A stretch of DNA of 39,860 nt from Caloramator quimbayensis (GTDB lineage: Bacteria > Bacillota > Clostridia > Clostridiales > Caloramatoraceae): assembly GCF_900167605.1 (NCBI RefSeq), contig NZ_FUYH01000024.1, positions 1 through 39,860 of the forward strand, given 5' to 3'. Positions 33,411 through 39,860 of the stretch are shown piece after piece. The first letter of the stretch is position 1, and the number at the start of each line of letters is the position of its first letter. The notes under the pieces were generated by a model. It was given only the letters and a program-made list of their open reading frames with translations, made no database searches and had not been told where the DNA came from. Made by a program: the position numbers and the translations under genes.

Positions 33411-34193
33411 TTACCAATCCCTCGAGGAGCCTCCGCCTCCAGAGGAACCACCTCCAAAGCCTCCAAAGCCTCCTCCGCCGAATCCTCCTCGTCCTCCTCT
33501 CCCTCCAAAGAGTATGGACATTATAATCCTAAATATTGCCCATCTGAAAAAGAAACCATCGAGGGAGAAAAGAATAATAATAAAAATAATAAAAACAATT
33601 GGATTCACGCTGACACCGTTTATATTTACATCCCTGCTTTTATATATATTTCCATTACCTTCAAGAGAGGTTAAATTTATATTATATTCCTTTGCAACCT
33701 CGCTGCAGATTGCTGCATATCCCTTTAAAATCCCTGTTTCATAATCTCCATTTTTAAAATAAGGTATCATGTAATCATCCTGAATTCTTCCAGTTTTGCC
33801 ATCAGGAAGTGCCCCTTCAAGCCCATATCCTACTTCAATTCTCGACTTTTTAAGGGAGCTTGGGTTTTTAAAGGCAACAAGTATTAAAACACCATTATTT
33901 TTATCCTTACTTCCTATTCCCCACTTTCTAAAAAGCCCCGTTGCATAGTCCTCAATTGGAACATCATCGGTGTTTTCCATTATAACAGCAGCAACCTCAG
34001 CTCCAGTTTTTCTATAAAGCTCATCGCCAATTTCCACTATTTTATCTTCAACATTTTCTGAAATTACCCCTGCATAATCGTTTATATATTTTTTATCTGC
34101 AGGATTTGGAAATATGGTATCTCCAAATGCTAAGGAGGTTAAGACTATTATAAACACTAATAAACTTAATATAATTCTTTTAAAACCTTTCAT
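33411..34193 (-). CDS. TPM-domain membrane protein with Gly-rich tail
   Basis: This 260-residue protein has a signal or anchor segment (FKRIILSLLVFIIVLTSLAF), then a TPM domain at about 30-160 (YINDYAGVISENVEDKIVEI, YRKTGAEVAAVIMENTDD, LFRKWGIGSKDKNNGVLILV). A second membrane segment near 205-235 (NPIVFIIFIIILFSLDGFFF) and a tail of Gly, Phe and Arg ending SSGGGGSSRDW follow. The family (YgcG-like) is a cell-envelope protein commonly next to lemA, and acid-phosphatase activity is reported for plant TLP18.3. ATG 34193 follows GGAGG with a 5-base gap. The longer frame to 34247 lacks a site. The sensor kinase starts one base after its stop, which is unusual company for a TPM protein. Confidence 0.87.
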   Translation of the reverse strand: MKGFKRIILSLLVFIIVLTSLAFGDTIFPNPADKKYINDYAGVISENVEDKIVEIGDELYRKTGAEVAAVIMENTDDVPIEDYATGLFRKWGIGSKDKNNGVLILVAFKNPSSLKKSRIEVGYGLEGALPDGKTGRIQDDYMIPYFKNGDYETGILKGYAAICSEVAKEYNINLTSLEGNGNIYKSRDVNINGVSVNPIVFIIFIIILFSLDGFFFRWAIFRIIMSILFGGRGGRGGFGGGGFGGFGGGSSGGGGSSRDW

Positions 34194-34257
34194 TCTAACC
34201 TCCATTCCTCCGCTGTTAAAGGCGGCATAAATATTTATTTTCAGCATTTTTTCTCAC

Positions 34258-34821
34258 TTAAAAATTTACTTTAGGAGCGTTTTGTGACTCAGGAGATGCT
34301 TCAAAGTATGGCTTTTCACTAAATCCAAAAAGTCTTGCTATTATCACCGTTGGGAATTTCTTTACCTTTAGGTTGTAATCCTTTACAGCTTCGTTATAAT
34401 CCCTTCTTGAAGTTTTTATCCTGTTTTCAGTTCCAGAGAGTTCATCCATAAGCTGCCTGAAATTAGCATCGGCTTTTAAATTAGGATAGTTTTCAACTAC
34501 AACAAGAAGCCTTGATATTGCACTATTTAACTCATCGTTTGCCTTAGCCTGCTCGCTTATAGTTTTTGCCCCAGCAAGCTTTGCTCTTGCATCAGCGATA
34601 TTGCCTAAAACTTCCTTTTCATGGGATGCGTAACCTTTAACCGTATTCACAAGGTTAGGTATTAAATCTGCTCTTCTTTGAAGGTCTGCCTGTATATTGC
34701 TGTAACTTTGCGATACTTTCTGCTCTGAAGAGACAAGTCCATTATAGGAACCTACAATCCACAAAACAATGACTGCGATTATTGAGGTTAATAATATAGT
34801 TGATTTTTTCATGTTCTCCAC
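34258..34821 (-). CDS. lemA: LemA family protein
   Basis: This 187-residue protein has one N-terminal membrane helix (TILLTSIIAVIVLWIVGSYN) and then a long coiled-coil bundle. Hallmarks are NGLVSSEQKVSQSYSNIQAD, LQRRADLIPNLVNTVKGYAS and HEKEVLGNIADARAKLAGA, and near the C-terminus YNEAVKDYNLKVKKFPTVII and GFSEKPYFEASPESQNAPKV. All are typical of LemA. Function is unknown, but LemA and TPM proteins are found together in many Firmicutes and may form an envelope complex. RBS AAGGAGTGGAGAAC precedes ATG 34821. Stop is 64 bp from the TPM start. It heads the run lemA, TPM, kinase, regulator. Confidence 0.92.
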   Translation of the reverse strand: MENMKKSTILLTSIIAVIVLWIVGSYNGLVSSEQKVSQSYSNIQADLQRRADLIPNLVNTVKGYASHEKEVLGNIADARAKLAGAKTISEQAKANDELNSAISRLLVVVENYPNLKADANFRQLMDELSGTENRIKTSRRDYNEAVKDYNLKVKKFPTVIIARLFGFSEKPYFEASPESQNAPKVNF

Positions 34822-35027
34822 TCCTTAAAAATTACGCTATTTTTTTTAGTATTATATTAATATTTTAACATTTTATTTTAATTTAGAATATATTAATTTT
34901 TACTGATAATATTATTAAAAGCGCAGGCTTTATCTTGATTATTTTTTATATGTCATTTTTCGAATTTTTTAAATTTTTCATAATCATATGTTGAAATTCA
35001 TATAATATTGTGATAAGATAACTTAAG

Positions 35028-35039
35028 GAAACGTTTCCA
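35028..35039. promoter_or_regulatory. Palindromic LacI-type operator
   Basis: GGAAACGTTTCC is a perfect 12-bp palindrome with the central CG typical of LacI-family sites. It lies 12 bases before the start codon of the LacI-type gene and directly abuts its ribosome-binding site (AAGGAG). It is the likely site of autorepression. The catabolite regulator CcpA recognises related sequences, so it could be a cre. The rest of the divergent lemA-lacI gap (34822-35027) is AT-rich with no other clear signal. Confidence 0.7.
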
Positions 35040-35051
35040 AGGAGTGGTATT

Positions 35052-36059
35052 ATGACAGCAACAATAAAAGATGTAGCAAAAAAGGCAGGAGTTGGTCTCG
35101 GAACCGTATCGAGAGTTTTAAATAACCATCCGTCGGTTTCAGAAGAAACAAAGAAAAAGGTCTTAGATGCTATAAAAGAACTTGAATATAATCCAAATGC
35201 AATAGCAAGGAGTTTAAAGATAAAAACCACAAATTCAATAGGAGTTATGATACCTGATATCTCAAGCGGTTTTTATCCTGAAATCGTTAGAGGAATTGAA
35301 GATGTGGCTAACAAATATAAATATAATATTATGCTACTTAATACTGACCTTAAAAGAGAAAAAGAAAAACAGGCACTTATAATGCTGAAGGAAAAAAAAG
35401 CTGACGGTATATTATTTATAAGCAATACCATAGATTATAAACTTAAAAAAGAATTTCAAAGCATAAATATACCTATAGTTTTAATTGCGACTAAGGATGA
35501 TAATGATGAATTTTACAGCGTAACTATAGACAACGAAAATGCCGCCTTTCAGGCAGCAAATTATCTTATAGAACTCGGTCATAAAAATATAGCTATGCTT
35601 GCAGGAAAAAAGGAAGATCCAAATGCTGGAGTTCCAAGAATAAATGGATATAAAAAAGCCCTAATTGAAAACAATATAAATGTTGATGAAGGCAATATTT
35701 TTTATGGAGATTATAAGTTCAAAAGCGGATATGAAAATATGCTTAAAATTTTAAAGCTAAAGAAAAAGCCTACTGCAATTTTTGCAGCCTCAGATACTAT
35801 GGCAGTTGGCGCTGCATCCTGTGCAATGCAGATGGGTTATAGAATACCCGATGACTTTTCAATAATAGGCTTTGACGGTATAGAGCTATCGGAATATTTT
35901 TACCCTCCTTTGACTACTATTAAACAGCCAAGGTATGAAATGGGAGCAAAGGGTATGGAAAAACTTTTAAAAATAATAAGGGGGGATACTGTAGAAAAAT
36001 CTACTGAGCTTGAATTTCAGCTCATTAAAAGAAGTTCCTGCAAGTTTAGGGGGGATTAA
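35052..36059 (+). CDS. LacI-family transcription regulator
   Basis: This 335-residue regulator has an N-terminal LacI helix-turn-helix with hinge (TIKDVAKKAGVGLGTVSRVL, then NNHPSVSEETKKKVLDAIKE, ELEYNPNAIARSLK). Its sugar-binding core spans 60-330 (IGVMIPDISSGFYPEIVRGI, IGFDGIELSEYFYPPLTTIK). It begins the sugar-uptake cluster with two permeases, a binding protein and a GH65 phosphorylase, so it most likely senses a disaccharide or its product. A perfect palindrome stands at its own start. The first permease begins 2 bp after the stop codon. RBS AAGGAGTGGTATT fixes ATG 35052. Confidence 0.93.
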   Translation: MTATIKDVAKKAGVGLGTVSRVLNNHPSVSEETKKKVLDAIKELEYNPNAIARSLKIKTTNSIGVMIPDISSGFYPEIVRGIEDVANKYKYNIMLLNTDLKREKEKQALIMLKEKKADGILFISNTIDYKLKKEFQSINIPIVLIATKDDNDEFYSVTIDNENAAFQAANYLIELGHKNIAMLAGKKEDPNAGVPRINGYKKALIENNINVDEGNIFYGDYKFKSGYENMLKILKLKKKPTAIFAASDTMAVGAASCAMQMGYRIPDDFSIIGFDGIELSEYFYPPLTTIKQPRYEMGAKGMEKLLKIIRGDTVEKSTELEFQLIKRSSCKFRGD

Positions 36060-36060
36060 A

Positions 36061-36915
36061 TTGAAATTTATTAAAAAACATTATTTTGAAATACTGCTAG
36101 TACTTCCACTTTCGGCATACATCTTAGGATTTACGATTCTTCCGATTATAAAAACAATACTTTTAAGTTTTCATGATAAGAGTACAGGAGCTTTAGGATT
36201 TTCAACCTACCAATATTTATTTTCCAAAAAAGATTTTAACATGGCGATAATAAATACTGTTGCAGTAACATTAGTTGGTCTTACCTTTCAGCTTATAACA
36301 GGTCTTTTTATAGCAATGTCATTAAAAACTGATTTTAAAGGAAAAGGACTAGTAAGATCCTTAGTTCTTCTTCCTATGGGGGTTCCAACACTGGTTTCAG
36401 GTGTAACGCTTTTGTATATATTTGGTACTCAGGGATACCTTAACGAACTTTTATTTAAACTTGGAATTATAACAAAACCTATTGCCTGGACTTCTGGAGG
36501 CATCAAAAATATATTCGTAATAGCAATAGCGGATTCATGGAAGGTTCTTCCTATTGTTGTGCTTTTGTTATTAGCCGGTTTGGAATCGATTCCAAGCGAT
36601 GTTTATGAAGCAAGCGCAATAGATGGGGCTTCAAAATCCCAGACCTTTTTTAACATAACTCTTCCCCTTCTAAAGCCTTCTATAACAATGACGATTATAC
36701 TAAGGGCTGTTGATTCCTTTAGAATCTTCGAACTTCCAAAAATTCTTGCTGGAAGAGTAACTCCTTTCCTCGCTACCTATGCCTATGATGAATATGCATA
36801 CAACAACGCCAATGCTTCAGCAGCAGCATCAACAATACTTCTTATGATTATAGTTATATTTATGATTCTCTATTTTAAGTTTGTAGATAAAGGAGGGGTT
36901 GAGTATGGCAAGTAG
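36061..36915 (+). CDS. Sugar ABC transporter permease, MalF/UgpA type
   Basis: This permease of about 284 residues has six predicted membrane segments and an EAA loop YEASAIDGASKSQTFFNITL for docking to the ATPase. I start it at TTG 36061, because AGGGGGGATTAAA precedes it and the alternative ATG 36010 lies deep inside the regulator gene. It overlaps the next permease by 11 bp. The two permeases and the binding protein form a CUT1 importer, but the cluster has no ATPase, so a shared MsmK-type ATPase elsewhere would be needed (known for Gram-positive CUT1 systems; inferred here). Confidence 0.9.
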   Translation: MKFIKKHYFEILLVLPLSAYILGFTILPIIKTILLSFHDKSTGALGFSTYQYLFSKKDFNMAIINTVAVTLVGLTFQLITGLFIAMSLKTDFKGKGLVRSLVLLPMGVPTLVSGVTLLYIFGTQGYLNELLFKLGIITKPIAWTSGGIKNIFVIAIADSWKVLPIVVLLLLAGLESIPSDVYEASAIDGASKSQTFFNITLPLLKPSITMTIILRAVDSFRIFELPKILAGRVTPFLATYAYDEYAYNNANASAAASTILLMIIVIFMILYFKFVDKGGVEYGK

Positions 36916-37726
36916 AAAGATATACAAAAAACTTCTATTCTATCTTGGAATAATACTAATAATTCTGTTTATGACTATTCCTGTTTATATACTGTTTAGA
37001 GTTTCCTTTGCCGTACCAGAGGATGTTTTAACCTCCCATCCTAAGTTTTTTATAACACGGTTTGAATTTAAGCATTGGCAGCAGGTATTTAACTCTGGTA
37101 ATCTTTGGCCCCCTCTTTATAAAAGTTTTATTGTTGCGACATTTACTATGATATTTGCCCTTGTAATATCCGCACCTGCCTCCTATGCTATTTCAAGATT
37201 TGATAAAAAGATAAAATATGCAGTAATACTTTCTCTATTCTTTACAAGGATGTTTCCAAACGTTGGTATAGCCCTTCCTATATCAGTAACATTTTTAAAA
37301 TGGAATCTGACGGATAAAAATATAGGCCTTATAATGGCACACCTTATAGAGCAGCTCCCATTTATAGCTTGGATTTTAGTTTCAACCTTCGAAACCATTC
37401 CCTTTGACCTTGAGGAGGCTGCATCGATTGATGGCGCAGGAAGGATAAAAACTCTTTTAAAGGTTGTTCTTCCCGTTGCAGCCCCAGGCCTTGCTGTCGC
37501 TGCAATGTTCACATGGCTTAATTCATGGAATGAATTTACCTACGCACTTTATTTATCTCTTTCAACTAAAACATTACCTCTTCAAATTTACTATTACGTT
37601 TTAAGAGGAGGATTTTTTCAGCAGGCTGCTTATTCAACGATACTTACAATACCTGTTTTAATTATAACCTTTGCACTTCAAAGATATATAAGATCAGACT
37701 ATCTCGGCGGAGCTATAAAAGGTTAA
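36905..37726 (+). CDS. Sugar ABC transporter permease, MalG/UgpE type
   Basis: This 273-residue permease is of the MalG class, with about six membrane segments. The EAA loop LEEAASIDGAGRIKTLLKVV and the family region FVSWNEF-like WLNSWNEFTYALYLSLS are present, and the end is RYIRSDYLGGAIKG, as usual for MalG proteins. ATG 36905 follows AGGAGGGGTTGAGT; a TTG six bases earlier is less likely. It pairs with the overlapping MalF-type permease. A weak CTGCC-ATA-GGCAG hairpin (37731-37743) lies before the binding-protein gene. Confidence 0.92.
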   Translation: MASRKIYKKLLFYLGIILIILFMTIPVYILFRVSFAVPEDVLTSHPKFFITRFEFKHWQQVFNSGNLWPPLYKSFIVATFTMIFALVISAPASYAISRFDKKIKYAVILSLFFTRMFPNVGIALPISVTFLKWNLTDKNIGLIMAHLIEQLPFIAWILVSTFETIPFDLEEAASIDGAGRIKTLLKVVLPVAAPGLAVAAMFTWLNSWNEFTYALYLSLSTKTLPLQIYYYVLRGGFFQQAAYSTILTIPVLIITFALQRYIRSDYLGGAIKG

Positions 37727-37770
37727 TCGCTGCCATAGGCAGTTAAAATAAAAATTTAAGGGGGATATTT

Positions 37771-38997
37771 ATGAATTACAAAAAAATTACCGTATTATTA
37801 CTTTCATTCATAATGGCTTTAAGTTTATTTGCAGGCTGCGGGAAAAAAGAATCAGGCCCTGCAACGCTGAGAATCACTATGGGACTTGGAGAAGAAGAAT
37901 GGAAAGTTATGAGGGAAGATGTTTTCCCAGCCTTTGAAAAGGCAAACAACTGCAAAATAGAAGCTGTTCAAATCGAAGCATCTGATGTTGTTAAAAAATT
38001 GGAAGCTATGAAACAAGCTAACAAAATGGACATAGACCTTATAGCACAGGACAACATGGCCCTTGCTCCTCTTGTTGATAAGGGACTTGTAGAAGATATA
38101 TCCGAATTTAAAAATAAAATACCATCAGAAATTATACCATCCCTTATAAGCGTTGGAGAATTTGATGGAAAACTTTATTTCTTCCCATTTAGGCCAAACG
38201 TTGAAATCAATTTTTACAACGAAGCAAAACTAAATCAATATGGTTTAAAACCTCCTGCAAACTGGGATGAACTTTTCAACTTAGCAAAGACATTAAAAGA
38301 AAAAGAAGGCGTTGGGAAAGTTGGTATTAAGGCTGTTTTTGATGGAAATACAACCGTTCAGCTTTTTGAATTTATAAGACAGGCAGGTGGAGATCCTCTC
38401 GTATTAAATGATGAAGGAAGCGTTAGAGCCTATACTTTCTTAAAGGAGCTTTGGCCATATCTCTCTTTTGATTCACTAAAGGCTGACTGGAATACAACTA
38501 ATCGTTTCCTTGCAGAAGAATCTATGTATCTTGCTGCAAACTGGCCCTTTGGAGTAAATGTAATAGTTAAAGACGGCGGTAAAAAAGAGATTAAAGCCTA
38601 TGGAGGCTTTTCAGGACCAGTTAAAGCATCAAAGGTTTTAGGCGGAGATGTTCTTGGAATCCCAAAGGGTTCTCCAAACAAAGAGCTTGCTCTTAAATTT
38701 ATTGAGTACTTAATGTCAAAGGATGTTCAGGAAACCCTCGCTTCAAAACTTGCTTGGCCATCTGCAAGAACCGATGCCTATGCTAAAGTTGAAGACTGGC
38801 AAAAACCATATTTTGATGCTATTAACGAAGCTATGAAGGTTGCACAGCCAAGACCAAATCTTGTTTACTGGGCAGATGTTGACAAGGCATTAAACGATGC
38901 TCTAAAAGAAATAGTTGTAGATGGTAAGGATGTTAAGGCAACATTAGACAAATATCATCAAAAGATAGAAGAAGCAAAACAAAATTCTAGCAAATGA
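37771..38997 (+). CDS. Sugar-binding lipoprotein of ABC importer
   Basis: This family-1 solute-binding protein of 408 residues has a lipoprotein signal (ITVLLLSFIMALSLFAGCGK, lipidated Cys near residue 23). The mature protein carries the usual pattern of sugar-binding proteins: DVFPAFEKANNCKIEAVQIE, KLYFFPFRPNVEINFYNEAK, GLKPPANWDELFNLAKTLKE. Trp residues suited to stacking on sugar rings occur in the C-lobe (SFDSLKADWNTTNRF, WPFGVN, YWADVDKA). With the two permeases and a GH65 phosphorylase, a disaccharide such as a maltose, trehalose, kojibiose or nigerose type is the likely ligand (inferred). RBS AAGGGGGATATTT. A strong hairpin follows the stop. Confidence 0.9.
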   Translation: MNYKKITVLLLSFIMALSLFAGCGKKESGPATLRITMGLGEEEWKVMREDVFPAFEKANNCKIEAVQIEASDVVKKLEAMKQANKMDIDLIAQDNMALAPLVDKGLVEDISEFKNKIPSEIIPSLISVGEFDGKLYFFPFRPNVEINFYNEAKLNQYGLKPPANWDELFNLAKTLKEKEGVGKVGIKAVFDGNTTVQLFEFIRQAGGDPLVLNDEGSVRAYTFLKELWPYLSFDSLKADWNTTNRFLAEESMYLAANWPFGVNVIVKDGGKKEIKAYGGFSGPVKASKVLGGDVLGIPKGSPNKELALKFIEYLMSKDVQETLASKLAWPSARTDAYAKVEDWQKPYFDAINEAMKVAQPRPNLVYWADVDKALNDALKEIVVDGKDVKATLDKYHQKIEEAKQNSSK

Positions 38998-38998
38998 T

Positions 38999-39027
38999 AG
39001 TATGGCATGCCTTTGGCATGCCATACT
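38999..39027 (+). terminator. Strong intergenic hairpin after the binding-protein gene
   Basis: AGTATGGCATGCC (38999-39011) and GGCATGCCATACT (39015-39027) are a perfect 13-bp stem with a TTT loop. Only TCT follows, not a long T-run. It may protect the upstream mRNA or partly terminate, raising binding-protein levels above those of the GH65 gene. Confidence 0.7.
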
Positions 39028-39050
39028 TCTAAAAGAAGGGAGACGCTGCA

Positions 39051-39668
39051 ATGAATGAAGTAATAAATAATCTTGTTTTAGATGAATGGAAAATAATCGA
39101 AGATAAATTTATTTGGGGAAATAATCTTAAAAACGAAACTCTCTTTTCAATAGGAAATGGATACATTGGAATGAGAGGAAATTTTGAGGAAGGAATATAT
39201 AATAAAGAATTTTCAATAGAAGGAACATATATAAACGGCTTCTACGAAACCCATAAAATAAACTACGGAGAGAGAGCATATGCTTTTCCAGATACCGGCC
39301 AGTCTATGATAAATATTATAAACAGCAAAGCGATAAAGATATTTGCAGATGATGAGGAGCTTGTAGTTGATAATAGCAAGATAATAGATTATATGAGAGT
39401 TTTAGACTTTAAAGAAGGAACTTTAAAAAGAACTATAATATATGAAACTAAAAAAGGAAAAAGACTAAGCTTAGAATTTGAAAGGCTTGTTAGCTTTACC
39501 CAAAAACATCTTTGCATAATAACAGAGATTTCGCAGCAAAATTCCAGTAGAATTTTTATTTTTACTGAAATTGCATTTTATTGTATCATATTGAAGAAAT
39601 GGTATTCCACCAGCTCTATAGGTTGCAAAAATAGTTATAACTCCCCCTACCCCCAAAAATTTAAATAA
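39051..39668 (+). pseudogene. GH65 glycoside phosphorylase, N-terminal fragment cut by an IS
   Basis: The first about 160 codons are the N-terminal domain of a glycoside hydrolase family 65 protein (maltose, kojibiose, nigerose or trehalose phosphorylase). Marks are WKIIEDKFIWGNNLKNETLF, SIGNGYIGMRGNFEEG, GTYINGFYETHKINYGERAY and FERLVSFTQKHLCIITEIS. The family is normally 750-800 residues. After codon 160 (about 39531-39545) the sequence leaves the family and runs through low-complexity DNA to a stop at 39666, while a transposase tail appears on the other strand. The catalytic domain is missing from the window. RBS AGAAGGGAGACGCTGCA shows the start is real. The rest of the gene may lie beyond the IS outside the window. 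Confidence 0.85.
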
Positions 39669-39692
39669 TTAATTTCCAATTTTATTGTTTCA

Positions 39693-39860
39693 TTAAGTTT
39701 TTTCAAATACTGGATTATTCCAGGTATCTTCTATTGTAAATCTCTCATCTCTTATATCCTCAATAATATTTATTTGAAGCATTCTTTTCTTCCTAAAACC
39801 TCTAATACATCTAAAAAAATATAACTGCATAAGATTAAATGCTATAATTATAAACATTAG
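39693..39860 (-). mobile_element. Insertion sequence, C-terminal end of a DDE-type transposase (runs off right edge)
   Basis: On the minus strand a frame open from the window edge reads LMFIIIAFNLMQLYFFRC, then IRGFRKKRMLQINIIEDIRD, and ends NNPVFEKT with TAA at 39693-39695. A hydrophobic helix followed by a basic stretch is common at the end of IS4-like DDE transposases. The family is not certain. The IS end must lie between here and about 39535, where the GH65 gene loses its reading. I could not find the terminal repeat with confidence. Confidence 0.6.

Noticed and set aside
31703-33508. Sensor kinase start at 33508, giving an acidic N-terminal extension
   Set aside because: The extra 33 residues (EEDEEDSAEEALEALE...) are simply the TPM gene's Gly-rich tail read in another frame. 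ATG 33409 lies one base after that gene's stop and begins the proper membrane segment.
36010-36060. Earlier ATG for the MalF-type permease inside the regulator gene
   Set aside because: No ribosome-binding site and an out-of-family N-terminal extension. TTG 36061 has AGGGGGG at the right distance.
1-39860. CRISPR array, rRNA, tRNA, prophage or defence genes
   Set aside because: No regularly spaced repeats, no conserved RNA gene sequences and no phage or defence proteins were seen in either strand.

Overview
The window is AT-rich DNA with strong AGGAGG-type ribosome-binding sites and frequent GTG/TTG starts. It carries a complete gerK-type spore-germinant receptor operon, so the source is a low-GC, Gram-positive, endospore-forming Clostridia-like bacterium. 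I cannot name the species from sequence alone.

Layout. (1) 1-1.3 kb: insertion-sequence debris, namely the 5' end of an IS21-type istA running off the left edge and an ISL3-type transposase that has lost its N-terminal zinc finger and left terminal repeat. (2) 1.4-10.0 kb, minus strand: a yhf operon (yhfZ, yhfY, yhfU, yhfT, an amidase-family gene, php, yhfS, yhfX, yhfW), known from E. coli but of unknown function. It combines two PLP enzymes, a phosphotriesterase-like hydrolase, a phosphopentomutase-like enzyme, an amidase-like enzyme, a membrane protein and a YhfZ-type regulator. Two almost identical 29-bp elements sit just upstream of the -10 boxes of yhfZ and yhfY and are good operator candidates. 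(3) 10.4-14.3 kb, minus strand: a DUF5317 membrane protein, a membrane-anchored HD-GYP protein, an overlooked 26-codon hydrophobic peptide gene inside a 195-bp segment bounded by a perfect 15-bp inverted repeat, a conserved protein of unknown function, and a DUF362/ferredoxin protein. (4) 14.4-21.9 kb: four repeat-rich proteins (beta-propeller, carboxypeptidase-regulatory-like and DUF11-type domains) without signal peptides or wall anchors. All three transcription units begin with a sigmaK-like promoter match (AC, 15-17 bp, CATAnnnTA), which suggests mother-cell expression and a place on the spore surface. (5) 22.0-26.0 kb: gerKA-gerKC-small D-type subunit-gerKB.

(6) 26.0-30.8 kb: an ABC importer of the Fbp/Afu type (binding protein, ATPase, double-length permease) followed by a Cof-type HAD phosphatase. 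The binding protein lacks the tyrosine pair of ferric-binding proteins, so sugar phosphate or another phosphorylated solute is a better guess than iron. (7) 30.9-34.8 kb, minus strand: lemA, a TPM-domain protein, then a YesM-type sensor kinase and a YesN-type AraC response regulator, with the last three tightly coupled. (8) 35.0-39.7 kb: a LacI-type regulator with a perfect palindromic operator at its own start, two MalF/MalG-type permeases, a sugar-binding lipoprotein and a GH65 glycoside phosphorylase gene. The last is broken after about 160 codons by an insertion sequence whose transposase tail runs off the right edge.

No rRNA, tRNA or CRISPR array was seen. The strongest candidates for something undescribed are the peptide gene in its inverted-repeat/RNA element ahead of the HD-GYP gene, and the cluster of probable spore-surface proteins with a shared promoter.
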